From NCBI GenBank assembly GCA_030686995.1, contig CM060703.1, positions 2,884,501-2,948,500 of the forward strand: a DNA stretch of 64,000 nt, read 5' to 3'. The position numbers and the translations under genes were made by a program. Within the stretch, counting starts at the first letter, position 1, and each line of letters begins with the position of its first letter. Positions 23,179 through 33,593 of this stretch are shown here, one piece after another. The notes under the pieces were generated by a model. The model was not told the DNA's origin, ran no database searches, and worked only from the letters and a program-made list of their open reading frames with translations. This DNA is from Artemisia argyi (taxonomy: Eukaryota > Streptophyta > Magnoliopsida > Asterales > Asteraceae).

Positions 23179-25636
23179 CCAGCCCTAATTCCGAGTTTAT
23201 TCATTCTCTCCTCAACACACAGAAGTGGGAGAAACTCAGGGAGCAGGAGGAACGAAGTTCTAGCCACATTGAAATCATTTCCAAGGGAGGATTCACACAC
23301 CAATAATAAGTTTATCATTTCCTTTGTCTTGTATTCAATTCATGTTTAGATTTGTATTAATCCAACTTTGTTTTACTGCAATTATGAACATGAGTGGCTA
23401 AACACCTCTTGGTGTTAGCCTAGTTATGAAATTGTTATTGTTATGATTTAATTATCTCTGCATCTATTGTCTGTTGTTTGTACACTTTTATGGCGAGTCT
23501 TGAGACACTCTAGTTCCGGTAGTGTTGAGCATTGGTAGTTCCTTGGAGGCTTGGGGAATTAACCCTAGGAGCCAGGCCAATAGGGATGTGACTTGGTGAT
23601 AGCAATATCACCATACATGTGCGAATTAACCCTAGGACCACCTACCGATGCGATACGCTTAAAGGAGTTAGAGGGGGTGTAAGATCTGACCATGCCACAT
23701 CTCGCTAGACTTGTCCATATTAGTAGAGGCCCTTAATGACTCTTACATCTTTGGAGGTTCACGCCGCCCGATGAACCCTCGGCTTTACAATAGTCGAGGA
23801 TATGACAAGGTGTAAGATAGATTCAGGTGATTTAACCCTCTGATCCTGGATGAATATAACCCCCAAACGATATGATAGGATGCACTTATAGAAAACTAGT
23901 CATGATAATAACAAGAGTAGTAATTAGGTTAGCACTACCTCTCTTTATTGATTCCCTTCTATTTTACTTATTTGCTTTGTCATTTACATTTTCTTAGTTA
24001 TTAATCTATCAATTCATAAAACCCCTCGTGACACTAAACTTAGATAATTTCCACACACATAGCTCTTGGGACGACATCGGCTTTACTATCTAGTTATACC
24101 TCACACGACCGGGTACACTGCCTGTTAGTGCATTAAGTAGATCTTAGGTAAACGAGACAGTTTATAAATATTAAAACCTGGTCGGTAAAACCTGCATCAC
24201 TTGCAAATGTTGAAAGGCTCCAAATGCGCCTTATAAATGTTGTCACAGCTTACTTGTACGGATCACTTGATAGTGACATTTACATGAAAATCCCCGAAGG
24301 ATTGAAAATGCTGAAAGCTTATAAATCTAAGCCCCTTGAAATGTTTTCAATTAAATTGAAAATATCTTTAAACGGTCTAAAACAATCAGGACGAATGTGG
24401 CATAATCGCCTGAGTGAATATCTTTCAAAAGAAGGATATAAAAGTAAACAAATAAGTCTATGTGTTTTTATCAAAAGATCATAAGCGGATTTCACAATCA
24501 TTGCAGTGTATGTTGATGATTTAAATATCATCAGAAATATTGGTGAAATTGAACTTACTACAAATTTGTTAAAGAATGAATTTAAAATAAAGACCTTGGT
24601 ATGACAACGTTTTGTCAAGGCTTACAAATTGAGCATTTATCAAGTTGAATATTTTTCCATCAATCAAACTATACGGAAAAGATATTGAAACGATTCAATA
24701 TGGATAAAGCTCATCCACTAAGTTCACCAATGGTCGGTCGTTCACTTGACCGGGAATTTGATCTATTCTGCCCCAAAGAGCATGATGAGGACATTTTTGG
24801 TCCTGAAATACCATATCTAAGTGTGATGTGGGCTTTAATGTACCCTGCTAGTAACAATCGTCCAGATATTGCTTTTTCAGTCAACTTAATAGCAAGATAT
24901 AGTTCCGAGACAACACGTTGACATTGGAATGGAATCAAACACATTTTTTGTTATCTTTGTGGTACTCGTGATATGGGATTATTTTACCAAAAGAATTCCA
25001 AATCAAAGTTGGTTGGATATGCTGATGCTGGTTAGTTGTTTGATCCACATAAGGCACGATCCCAAATAGGGTATGATTTCACATATGGAGACACTGCAAT
25101 TCCTTGGAGGTGGACAAAGCAATCTTTAATTGCAACATCATAAAATCATGCTGAACTTATGGCACTTTATGAAGCTGGTCGAGAGTGCGTTTGGTTAAGA
25201 TCAATGATTCAAAACATCCAAGAAGAATGTGGGCTCGAGTGTATTAAAGGAAATCTAACCATGTTATGTGAAGAAAATGCGGCATGTATAGCTCAAATCA
25301 AGGAAGGGTATATCAAAGGAGACAAAACAAAAGACATATCTCCGATTTTTTTTACATATGATCAACAAAAGGATGGAGTTATTGATGTTTGTCAAGTTCG
25401 ATAAGTGATAATTTGGTAGATTTATTCACAAAGTCTTTGCCAACAAGAGTTTTTGAGCTACTGGTTCGGAAGATCGACCTTTGATACTTAAAAGATATGC
25501 ATTAATTTGAGGAGGAGCATTATGCGTACTGCACTTTTTTTCTTCGTCAAATTTTTATCCCATTGGGTTTTTCTTGGTTTGGTTTTTAAAGAGGCAGTTT
25601 ATGGCATGTAATGAACGATGAATATCGAAGGAGGAG

Positions 25637-25808
25637 TATTATAAATTATGTATGGGCCTATGGATTATGTCTATTCATCCTATTTCTTTAGGAACAAGTT
25701 AGGGTTTAGACTATTACCCTTATAAATACATTCATTTGTAACCTCTAGTATTGATCTAATTCAATAATAATTCATCTCTTCTCTTTACTCTTGTTCATTA
25801 CTTTCACA
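25637..25808 (+). mobile_element. 3' LTR of Copia copy 1
   Basis: It starts TATTATAAATTATG after a GAAGGAGGAG purine tract and ends near TTACTTTCACA. Within it TATAAATACA (near 25719) is a promoter-like element. The twin at 39684-39855 has the same ends. The first dinucleotide is TA, not TG, so the edge may be off by a few bases or mutated. Confidence 0.6.
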
Positions 25809-27114
25809 ATAAATAAGTATAGAAAACTAAAACAACCCAATTAGAAAATCAATTCTAAAAAGAAAAATATCTTTTAAATTAAAACAAGTTTAATTGATAG
25901 ACAATGTTAGTTTACCTGCAGCCATTATTAATCAGAAGAAAAGAAAAATGTTTGTTGTCTTACAGTGCCTAAAAGGTCGCCATAAAGTCGCATGAGAAAG
26001 AAAGCTGAGATGATATGAAAATTGAGGGTTGCTAGGGTTACTACTATGGGTAGCCTTACAAAATTCACTTCACCATAAATATCCATATAATCGCCAAGGC
26101 TAATTGCATAAAGAGGTAGTCATTTTATTGCCATTTATGCAAAAAAGAACCATCGAATTTTTTTTATAAATTAAAAGTAATCGAAATATTTACTTGTATA
26201 TTTCAATTAAACAAGACGAGTACTCATGCTTATCAATGGGATTTTATAGCGGCACATAATTATTATTGTGAGGGTTGGCGTTTCATATAACATTTATTCA
26301 TACAATGTAAAATTCAAAGTGTAACTGAATTATAAAAGTTGATTTTCAATTTATCTTCTTATAGATCATCACACACATCATCACTGTATGGATCATAATC
26401 ATAATCTTCAATCCACTCTGTAAATTACTTAAAACGTTAACGAGAAAACAAGTAACGGGAATTGTACATTATGTACATTAAAAGGGATGGCCAAAATAAA
26501 TACAAGTATTTACCGTTTATTTAATTTAAAATGGAATGTTTTAATTAAATGATTTATTTAAACATGAAAACTCATTAAAACATTTTCCTACATAACGACA
26601 AGTTTTCTTAATTAGTTTTAACTTTTAATTTCAAGAAATGGGATATACCCATTATATGTAGTATAGAAATGACAAGTTTCCTTTAAGATTTTTAAATTTT
26701 TAAGAAATGAGATACACCCATTATAGTTAAGTTAAGGGATCATATAAAGTGAATTGAATTACTGAGCAAAATCATATACTGAGCAAGAAGTTTTCAATGT
26801 TCATACTGGACTTGGACTTGATTTTCTTGATACAAGTTCAACATCTAATTTGCTTCACATTTATCTTAGGATTTAGAGCTTTTCGATAAAACATGTTTCT
26901 TAAATCGATTCCTGAGTGGCTGAGCATTAAATTTGTAATCTTTTGAGGTCCTTGAAATTGCGACATAGTTATTGATATTCATGAAATTCATAGGGCTTAG
27001 GTATTCAAGTTACAAATAAATATATGGGACACAAAAGAAAAGAGAGGCTGAATAATTAGAGGTCTTTATTAAGAAACTACATCAAACGAATGAGGTTACA
27101 TGCACTAAAAAATA
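25809..27114. other. Shared unit spacer, no gene seen
   Basis: AT-rich DNA between the Copia LTR and the protease gene. It is nearly collinear with 39856-41115, with small indels such as about 40 bases missing near 40210. I see no conserved frame, RNA gene or element inside. Confidence 0.7.
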
Positions 27115-27372
27115 CTAGAAAAGTGCCCGCGCGATGCGGGGGCGGATTGTTGGAGTGAAGAGGAGGGAAGTGGGGTGGTGGAAAGTGGTTGTTGGGGTGG
27201 TTGTTGAGGTGGTTATAAATTGTTGGGGGTGGTTGTTGAGGTGGTTATAAATTGTTGGGGGTGGTTATAAATTGTTAGGGGTAGTTGTTTCTATAATTAG
27301 TATGTAAAAGTCTGAATTTTTAAGCCTTTCTAATTATAGAATAGTCCCAAATACATTATATAGTAGTATAGA
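27115..27372 (-). mobile_element. Mini-Helitron (258 bp)
   Basis: On the minus strand it begins TCTATACTACTATATAATG (27372 downward). It ends with hairpin CCCGC-loop-GCGGG (27126-27140) and CTAG (27118-27115), flanked by A and T. Sister units read straight through (around 8946 and 41122: CATGTGTTATTTATTC). Internally it has three imperfect direct repeats of a GGTGGTTATAAATTGTTGG motif (27180-27290). Confidence 0.85.
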
Positions 27373-27414
27373 TGTTATTTATTCATGCTGACAACCACAT
27401 ACTAATGAATCAAT

Positions 27415-28738
27415 CTATGCATGTTTGGTGCAATCTGTAGGCTTAAAAGAAACCTTTCGATTTACCAAATCATACCCAACCAACAAGTTTCGCTGCGATA
27501 AATTCCCAAATATGGGAAAGCCATCTTCCCGCGAGAATGTTAGCGGCAAGCAACTCACCCCTTTTTCAGTTTCCAAAAACATGTTCTCTGGTGGCACCAC
27601 AACATCAGCCCCAGTGAACCTGATAATATTACCCTCCTTCGGCGACAAGGGGCACGTTGTGTTTTCCAACCAACATGCTAAAAGTAAACTTCGTGACTTT
27701 TCCTAATCGTTGTAACCTATCTAAACTAAATAATCGTTACACACTAACAAACTAATCGACCCATATTGACCCAGCCAATAACCCCAAGTGTTTACAGGCT
27801 TTACATAAAACATAATATGCACTAACTATCCTTATCTTTGCTTCTATAACATTAATGGTCCAACACATGCTTTTTAAAGTAAGGTACAGTAGAATGTAGA
27901 GGGGTCTCCCTTAATAAGAGGAGTGGAAACAACATTCGGCCCTGCTATATTGGCATGAGTTCCAAACTGAATTTTGCTTGTTTGATTAGTGTTATTGTTA
28001 GAATATGGTATCAAACAATATGAAAAATTTTCCTTTGATTGAAGAGTCTAGTTCGTTAATTATAGAAACCGAACCGCCACCAAGACCAATGATGCCACTA
28101 ACATCTTTCTCGAACGAACCTTCATTATCATGACCACAACCAAAAACAACTTTTTTAACCGGGGTCGATCCAAACCAAAAGGTATCAACTGCAAGGTCAC
28201 CCGTTGTGTAGGACAGATCCCCGTAACCCATTACGTAATGACACTTATTGCTTGAGTAACACGGTAATTGATCTTTATCTAAGGTTTTACAACCTTTCGA
28301 TTGACAAGATAGTGCTCGATAAGTTGATGAATTAGAAGGTACAAGGAGTGGGGCAACTTGATTGTAACAATTTACACAAGGCTTACATTGGGCCCATGTA
28401 AGGTCTAATCCGGTGTCAATGATTCCAACAACTTTTACCGGTGGAGTACCGATTTTAACTAACGTTAAATATTCTCCAAAAGCTGCGGAAATATTTACAT
28501 CAATCGAAGCATTATTTGAGGTAAAACCCGCTCTTTTTGAAAGATGGAATGCTCGAAAAGTAGAGCGCTGAAAAGCATTTTTAAGACAGTCGAACTGAGA
28601 ATAGGCCGCGTTGTAGAGAGGGGATTGTGGAGAGTCTCGATCAATAAGATCAAGGGAAAAACCACCGTTGATGTGGTTAGGTTTAGCAAGACAACTTGAA
28701 ATGTTGATTAAAACAAAGATAAGAGCAAGAGTTTTCAT
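27415..28738 (-). pseudogene. CDR1-like aspartic protease, copy B, broken
   Basis: The promoter, signal peptide and N-half resemble the intact copies, but four lesions are visible. The first catalytic motif is DTGL, not DTGS. An extra T shifts frame after GKF (about 28030). A 185-bp insertion splits the middle (27680-27864). A deletion joins GNII directly to RFTGADVV, removing the second catalytic motif DSGT and about 60 residues. The C-terminus FKPTDCTKHA is still readable. With the second catalytic aspartate lost it cannot be an active protease. Confidence 0.92.
27680..27864. mobile_element. 185-bp insertion with 7-bp target duplication
   Basis: ACATGCT occurs on both sides (27673-27679 and 27865-27871) but once in the intact protease copies. 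The block has no obvious inverted repeats or coding frame. A 7-8 base duplication suggests a small non-autonomous element; its class is unknown. Confidence 0.65.
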
Positions 28739-28792
28739 GATTACGTCTAATTAATAATATGATTATGCTTATGATATTCACGAAAATTTGAT

Positions 28793-28804
28793 CAATATTT
28801 ATAG
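28793..28804 (-). promoter_or_regulatory. TATA box of broken protease copy B
   Basis: Same CTATAAATATT sequence and position as in the intact copies; retained although the gene is dead. Confidence 0.5.
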
Positions 28805-29039
28805 GTGAAGGGCTTTATGAATTATGAACTTAGGATTTTGATATGTTATGGTAAATATATCAATACTTTATTAAACATGCATATTTATTTAGGGTTAAGT
28901 TTGGGTTGAACCCCAGCACAGGTTTTTGCTTGATTCGAACTCAATCTCTAGCTTGTTCCTTTCCTTAGGTTTCTATTTTTAGGCAAGTCATATTTGTTTT
29001 TTTACTTGCCGGTTAATTTCGAAACTGATTTTAAAGCGA

Positions 29040-29375
29040 AAACTTATAATGAGAAAGATGAGAAATAAAGATAACCACATATTTGAGATGTGTCGACTTG
29101 AATTAGATGCATCTCAATTAGTTTCTCAACTGATTTTAAAGCGAAAACGATGCAAAGTAGTGCTTGCAAAAAAATTGACCCGTAAAGGATGAAAAATACA
29201 TAGAATTTGCCTAACTTGCTAAAATGCATCTAATATATGTATATGCATCTAATTTTTAGCTAGAAAATATATTATGGTGCATCTAAAATATTAAGGATGC
29301 ATCTAATTCAAGTCAATGCTTCCCTAATGTGTGATTATAGTTATTTCTCATCCTTCTCATTTTAATATTTCTTCT
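29040..29375. mobile_element. Foldback MITE in unit 2
   Basis: Left AGATGAGAAATAAAGATAACCACAT pairs with right GTGTGATTATAGTTATTTCTCATCC, and inner GACTTGAATTAGATGCATC pairs with GATGCATCTAATTCAAGTC. Other units lack the block between GCCGGTTA and TTTGTCTTTAAAG. It also holds several copies of ATGCATCTAA. No clear target duplication was found. Confidence 0.65.
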
Positions 29376-29748
29376 CATTGATCCTAAGTTTGTCTTTAAA
29401 GTGTAACTTGAGACCTAGTCATTTGTAGTATGATCATGTGAGCTAAAAGATTAATATTTATGACCATCTTGTTATTTTTTATAGCTTTATATATGTGCTC
29501 AAATCTAAATTACTTGTAACATAGGTGTGTCCATGGATGGATAATGAAGGTGTGTCGATGAAATGTAGTATATGGCATGGCATGTTGCAAATCCATCTTA
29601 GTATGAGATATTGAGATTCATATTGGCTTGGGCATAAAAGTTGGAAAATGGTAAATTCTCACATATCGAAATGACTAATTACTCATAATAATTATCATCA
29701 AATTCTAAAATGCAAATAATGCAGTTTCCTTGCTAGCTATACCAACAA

Positions 29749-30563
29749 GGGATTTAGCCGTACAATAGCAACATACTTTTTCAAATGTTCCGATCTAGTA
29801 TGCGTACTATTTTTTGCACACTTATTGTAACGAACTTTCAGTTTTTGTTCCATTCTACCCAAAAGTTACCAGTTACCAGGAAAAAAGTTTGAAAACCAGG
29901 AAAAATGCCTACGTGACATATTTAATACTTGAGTAAATAGCAACGTACTTTTTCAAATGTACCGAACTAGTACGCGTACTATTTTCGTCCGTATTTATAA
30001 GTTTTTGTTCATTTTTGTAAATTGTCATCCGTTTTTATACACGTTTTCATCTATTTTATACACGTTTTCATCTATTTTTACACGTTTTCATCCGTTATTG
30101 CATGTTTTTCCGTTTTTGCACATTTTTGTTCGTTTTTACATGTTTTTGTTCATTTTTACATGTTTTTGTCTGTTTTTACACGTTGTCGTTCATTTTTACA
30201 TGTTTTTGTTCATTTTTCATTCGTATAAAAATATATGAAAATAGATGAAAACGTATAAAAATGAACAAAAACATGCAAAAACTAGTTAAAACGTGTAACA
30301 ACAGATGAAAACGTATAAAATAGACAAAACATGTAAAAATGAACGTATAAAACAGATGAAAACGTATAAAAACGGACGAAAACGTGCAAAAACAGACAAA
30401 ACGTGCAAAAAAAAGACGAAAACGTGTAAAATCGAACAAAAACGTGTACAAAAGGACAAAAACGTGCAAAAACGGATGAAAACGAGTAAAAACAGACAAA
30501 ACCTGCAAAAAAAGACGAAAACGCATAAAACCGAACAAAAACATGTACAAACGGGAAAAAAGT

Positions 30564-30615
<52 letters not shown>

Positions 30616-30879
30616 AGTTATTTTCTACACACGTACCATATGAGTATATTTGAGAAAGTATTTGGCTATTTAGTGGCTTTTACAAGTATATAATATATAG
30701 TGGAAATCGAACGTGGCAGCTTTTGGGGGAAGAATACCTTGCTAGCCGGTTAAACAAGTTTCGTGAGGTAGAATGGAACAAAACTTGAAAGTTCGTTTAC
30801 ATTAAGTGGAACAATAAATCGTACGCGTACTAAATCGAAACATTTGGAAAAGTACGTTGCTATTCTATGGTTAAATCCC
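29749..30879. mobile_element. Mutator-like foldback element (MULE) with minisatellite arms
   Basis: The terminal inverted repeats start GGGATTTAGCCGTACAATAG and GGGATTTAACCATAGAATAG and continue for about 65 bases. A 9-base duplication flanks it (TACCAACAA at 29740-29748; TACCAAAAA at 30880-30888), and sister units have one copy (TACCCACAA near 20270), all as expected of Mutator-like elements. A second, inner TIR pair lies at about 29936-29989 and 30625-30685. Between are two arms of degenerate repeats: TTTTTACACGTTTTCATC-type on the left (30000-30220) and its complement on the right (30230-30560), then A48 (30566-30613). No transposase is present. Confidence 0.88.
30566..30613. repeat. Poly(A) tract inside the foldback
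   Basis: About 48 consecutive A bases. There is no matching T tract on the left arm, so the tract arose after the palindrome or expanded on one side only. Confidence 0.8.
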
Positions 30880-30889
30880 TACCAAAAAA

Positions 30890-32006
30890 AACTTTTCTAC
30901 GCGCTTGTCTGCATGCTTATTTGGTTCCGAGCTCAGTATCAGAACTCTTGGACGCCGCCCTAACAATATCAAAACACAAACGTACGTTAAAGTCTGAATA
31001 ACAACATTAAAAAGTACATGTCGGATAGTACTTGTAGAAGGAAAAACAATGTCTACTCGGCTTTAGCTAGCTTGTTTGGAGACAAGGTTATAAAAAATCG
31101 AGGCCACAATCTGCAAGTATATGAGATGTTCGTTTCTTTCATACCATATGGCGCGTGTTCCTTTAGCAAGTAGGCAGTCTTTCAATATATGTGTGTTTAG
31201 AGATGAAACTTTTGGAACACACGATAATAAATAAGATACGAGATATAAGTGATGAATGAACCTTATATAGCTGAGGGGCTTTTGCAACACAATCAACAGA
31301 CGATGTCCCTTCAAATACGATGACCTTACCAGCAAGATGCTCCCCCATTGTGAAGTCATGTTCGACCACAAACGCAATCTTGTTGAAGAGTGTCACAAAT
31401 CTCCTTATAACTCTTACAGCAACATCACGCTGCTGGGGAGTGAGGTGTGCATTTGGTTCATCTATGAGGTAAATGTGAGTACGCTGAGATGAAAACACAA
31501 AAGAAAGGCAAATGAGATGGCCAAGAAACCATGATGATCATGATAAATCTCGAGTAACAAAAGTATAGAAATGGCTTTTTTATTACCTTTTCACGAGAAA
31601 GACTAGAAAGACCCATTAGCTTGTCGATTTGAAGAGGCTCCATGACTTCTGTAACAAAGAGAGGATCGAGAGTCGCGTCATCAATGTCTTCTGTAACATG
31701 GTCTGGGCCTTGTAAGCGGAATAATAGTTGATATAAGGGCCTTCAACAGTATCAGGGATGGGAAAACCTCTCTACATATTAGATGAGGACATAATATATC
31801 AGGAACCCATACAATGCAGCAAGGTACTAATTAATTAGTGATGTGGAAAATACCAGCAAACCGACAGATGTTGTCTTCCCGGTGCCATGTTGGCCAAGCA
31901 ATACTATAATCTCAGAGTCGGCAAATTCACCCCCAATCACCTTCAGTACTTTGAAACCATCCTGGGCTATAGTCATTGTTGAGTACTTAAATACCTCACC
32001 CACCAC
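30890..32006 (-). pseudogene. ABCE/RLI (ABC transporter E family, RNase L inhibitor) second-cassette relic
   Basis: ABCE proteins split ribosomes for recycling. Exon-like blocks on the minus strand follow the second nucleotide-binding domain. 31854-32006 has VFKYSTMT and Walker A GQHGTGKTT. 31587-31771 has PDTVEG and EPLQIDKLM. 31262-31483 has Walker B YLIDEPNAHLTPQQ and the H-switch region AFVVEHDF. A final exon lies near 30890-31000. Splice sites fit (TGCAG acceptors, GTAAT or GTATT donors). The middle exon is frameshifted and loses the LSGGE signature, and the Fe-S domains and first cassette are absent. It is the longest RLI copy in the array; units 1 and 3 keep only the last exon. Confidence 0.85.
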
Positions 32007-32179
32007 CTGCAAAAAAATAAAAATAATTATAAAAAAATAAATTAAAAAAACGTCAATACTATTTGTGCTGTAGGAGGTACTGCTCGTCCTTTCAGACACG
32101 ACACGTTAACCACCAAGATACCACATGATGAGCAACTATATCGACTAGCTATCTCTCAACTCTCTATGATATATAGTAT

Positions 32180-32181
<2 letters not shown>

Positions 32182-32256
<75 letters not shown>

Positions 32257-32661
32257 GGGCTTTATTTTCAGAACCCTGTTAAGTGCGGGAACTGCGAGAA
32301 CTCCAATTTTGCATTAGAAAACATGCATGTTCATATAAAACATGTATGTTTTTTTACATACACCTTAATACACATGCATGCGTATTAAGGTGTATGTAAG
32401 AAAACATATATGTTTTATATGAACATTCATGTTTTCTAATGCATAATTGGAGTTCTCGCAGTTCCCGCACTTAACATGGTTTTAAAAATAAAATCATTTT
32501 GCATTGATCTATTGCACTAAACAGGTTCTTATATGAATATGTATGTTATGCATGTATGTGTATTAAGGTGTATGTAAGAAAACATACATGTTTTATATGA
32601 ACATGCATGTTTTCTAATGGAAAATTGGAGTTCTCGCAGTTCCCGCACTTAAATAAAGATA

Positions 32662-32709
<48 letters not shown>
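32182..32709. mobile_element. Foldback element bounded by (TA)n arrays
   Basis: TA arrays at 32182-32252 and 32664-32709 enclose an inverted repeat. AAGTGCGGGAACTGCGAGAA (32281) pairs with its complement ending near 32475, with the centre at about 32377 (CATGCATGCG). A further direct copy of the right arm follows at 32556-32655. There is no coding frame. The sharp edge TATATAGGGGGG after the left array resembles 62200-62212, where a long TA array also ends in TATAGGGGCGCG. Confidence 0.6.
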
Positions 32710-32712
<3 letters not shown>

Positions 32713-32945
32713 CTTGACATCTTCTCGGTATGCCTTACTGTTGTGTTTATAAAAGAACATTACCGGTCAATCCGACCTTAATAGTCTAATATCATCTCGA
32801 TAGACTCTAACTGCGCTATAATTTGATGTACGTTCATAATGAACTTATATATACAGCATACATCATGATCAAGCCATGCATACAAATATCATTCGCATTG
32901 ACTATATAGAGATCGATTAATCAGGACAATTTAAATGAGACTATA

Positions 32946-33070
32946 TCTTTTATATAATAAAACAAAATGAACTTTCGTATTTCAAAAAAACTATATATTT
33001 TAATTATTATTTTTTAATTTATAAATTTATAAATTCATTTTCTTGATATATTACACAAGTATACAGAAAA
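32946..33070 (+). mobile_element. Fragment of a Helitron 5' end
   Basis: From 32946, TCTTTTATATAATAAAACAA preceded by A, then CTTTCGTATTTC and TTTATAAATTTATAAATTC. This is collinear with the complement of 10960-11097, the inner Helitron 5' end of unit 1. No CTAG end was found: unit DNA resumes near 33150, so it is truncated. Confidence 0.55.
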
Positions 33071-33593
33071 AATAAAAAATTATCAAAAAATAAACTTTCC
33101 TTTGATCTCAACCTTCCAAAAACGCAGGTGTTTCTAAAACACCACCCATACAATATATGCATTGTTATTTTCATACTGATTGATATATATGATTATGGTA
33201 AAGATATCAATACTTTATAAAACACGCATGCAAATTTATTTAGGGTTAAGTTTTACTTTTGAGAAAACTAATCAAGATAATTTTCATTATTGTTTGGGTT
33301 GAACTCCATCACAAGTTGTAGTCTCGTTTTACAAAGGGCTTCGTCCCAAAGTTAAATGGGTACGACATCTCATCCCAAACTAGTAGTCTCGTTTTTGTTG
33401 TCACAAAAAAATTTGCGATGACATACTCTTTGTAGATTAGGGCCGACAAAAAACTTGGAAAAAAAAAAGAGAAATAATTTGAAAATTATCAAGAAACTAT
33501 ATATCAAACAAATGAGGTTACATGCATTAAAACATGAGTTATTTATTAATGCAGACAAATTTAAATCCACTGCACACTAATCGATCAATAGAT
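33071..33593. other. Unit 2/3 junction, no gene seen
   Basis: Bases 33150-33250 repeat the DNA found upstream of the protease genes (TATGATTATGGTAAAGATATCAATAC), yet here they stand directly before the 3' side of copy C. This marks an unequal-exchange or rearrangement junction between units. Confidence 0.55.

Larger units (their letters stand above)
22647..24199 (+). mobile_element. Solo LTR inserted in the Copia RT region
   Basis: The block starts TGATAACATC and ends CCTGCATCA (TG...CA). It is flanked by the 5-base duplication CTTGC (22642-22646 and 24200-24204). The twin Copia has a single CTTGC at this point (near 38238), giving a clean empty site. There is no internal coding sequence, so this is a solo LTR left after recombination. 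It has a U3-like part with a palindrome array, a TATA box at 23171 and a long downstream part that includes a possible hairpin CCTCGGC...GTCGAGG near 23775. The size suggests a Ty3/gypsy element of the Tat/Athila type, but no protein supports that. Confidence 0.88.
20895..25405 (+). pseudogene. Copia pol polyprotein remnant (integrase, RT, RNase H)
   Basis: Recognisable parts in order: the GAG-pre-integrase motif LWHDRWGHPGD (about 20917), the integrase core with LIDAS and RLDNAGEFTSQSFN, the linker GPQRRLGIYVGF, RT start GYKWVFAIKRNEKNEI, then after the inserted LTR the RT palm motif YVDDLN (about 24510), and RNase H with GYADAG and NHAELMALYEAG. At least four stops lie in frame (LLA-stop near 21262, TR-stop-HWNG near 24919, ADAG-stop near 25033, S-stop-NHAEL near 25141), and there are frameshifts near 21610 and 22550. 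The same four stops occur in copy 2. The element cannot encode its own enzymes. Confidence 0.9.
20600..25808 (+). mobile_element. Ty1/copia retrotransposon, copy 1, 5'-truncated, split by a solo LTR
   Basis: The order is an untranslated leader-like stretch (20600-20890), GAG-pre-integrase, integrase, reverse transcriptase, RNase H, then a purine tract (25627-25636) and a short 3' LTR (25637-25808). Gag, protease and the 5' LTR are absent. The twin at 36190-39855 begins and ends at the same points, so truncation preceded duplication. A 1553-bp solo LTR (22647-24199) interrupts the reverse transcriptase region in this copy only. Confidence 0.88.

Noticed and set aside
20895..25405. A functional, autonomous Copia element
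   Set aside because: Several stops and frameshifts, no gag or protease, no 5' LTR, and a large insertion in RT.
29957..30643. Phe-rich and Lys-rich frames on both strands of the MULE
   Set aside because: They are translations of the inverted ACGTTTTCATC minisatellite arms and a poly(A) run.
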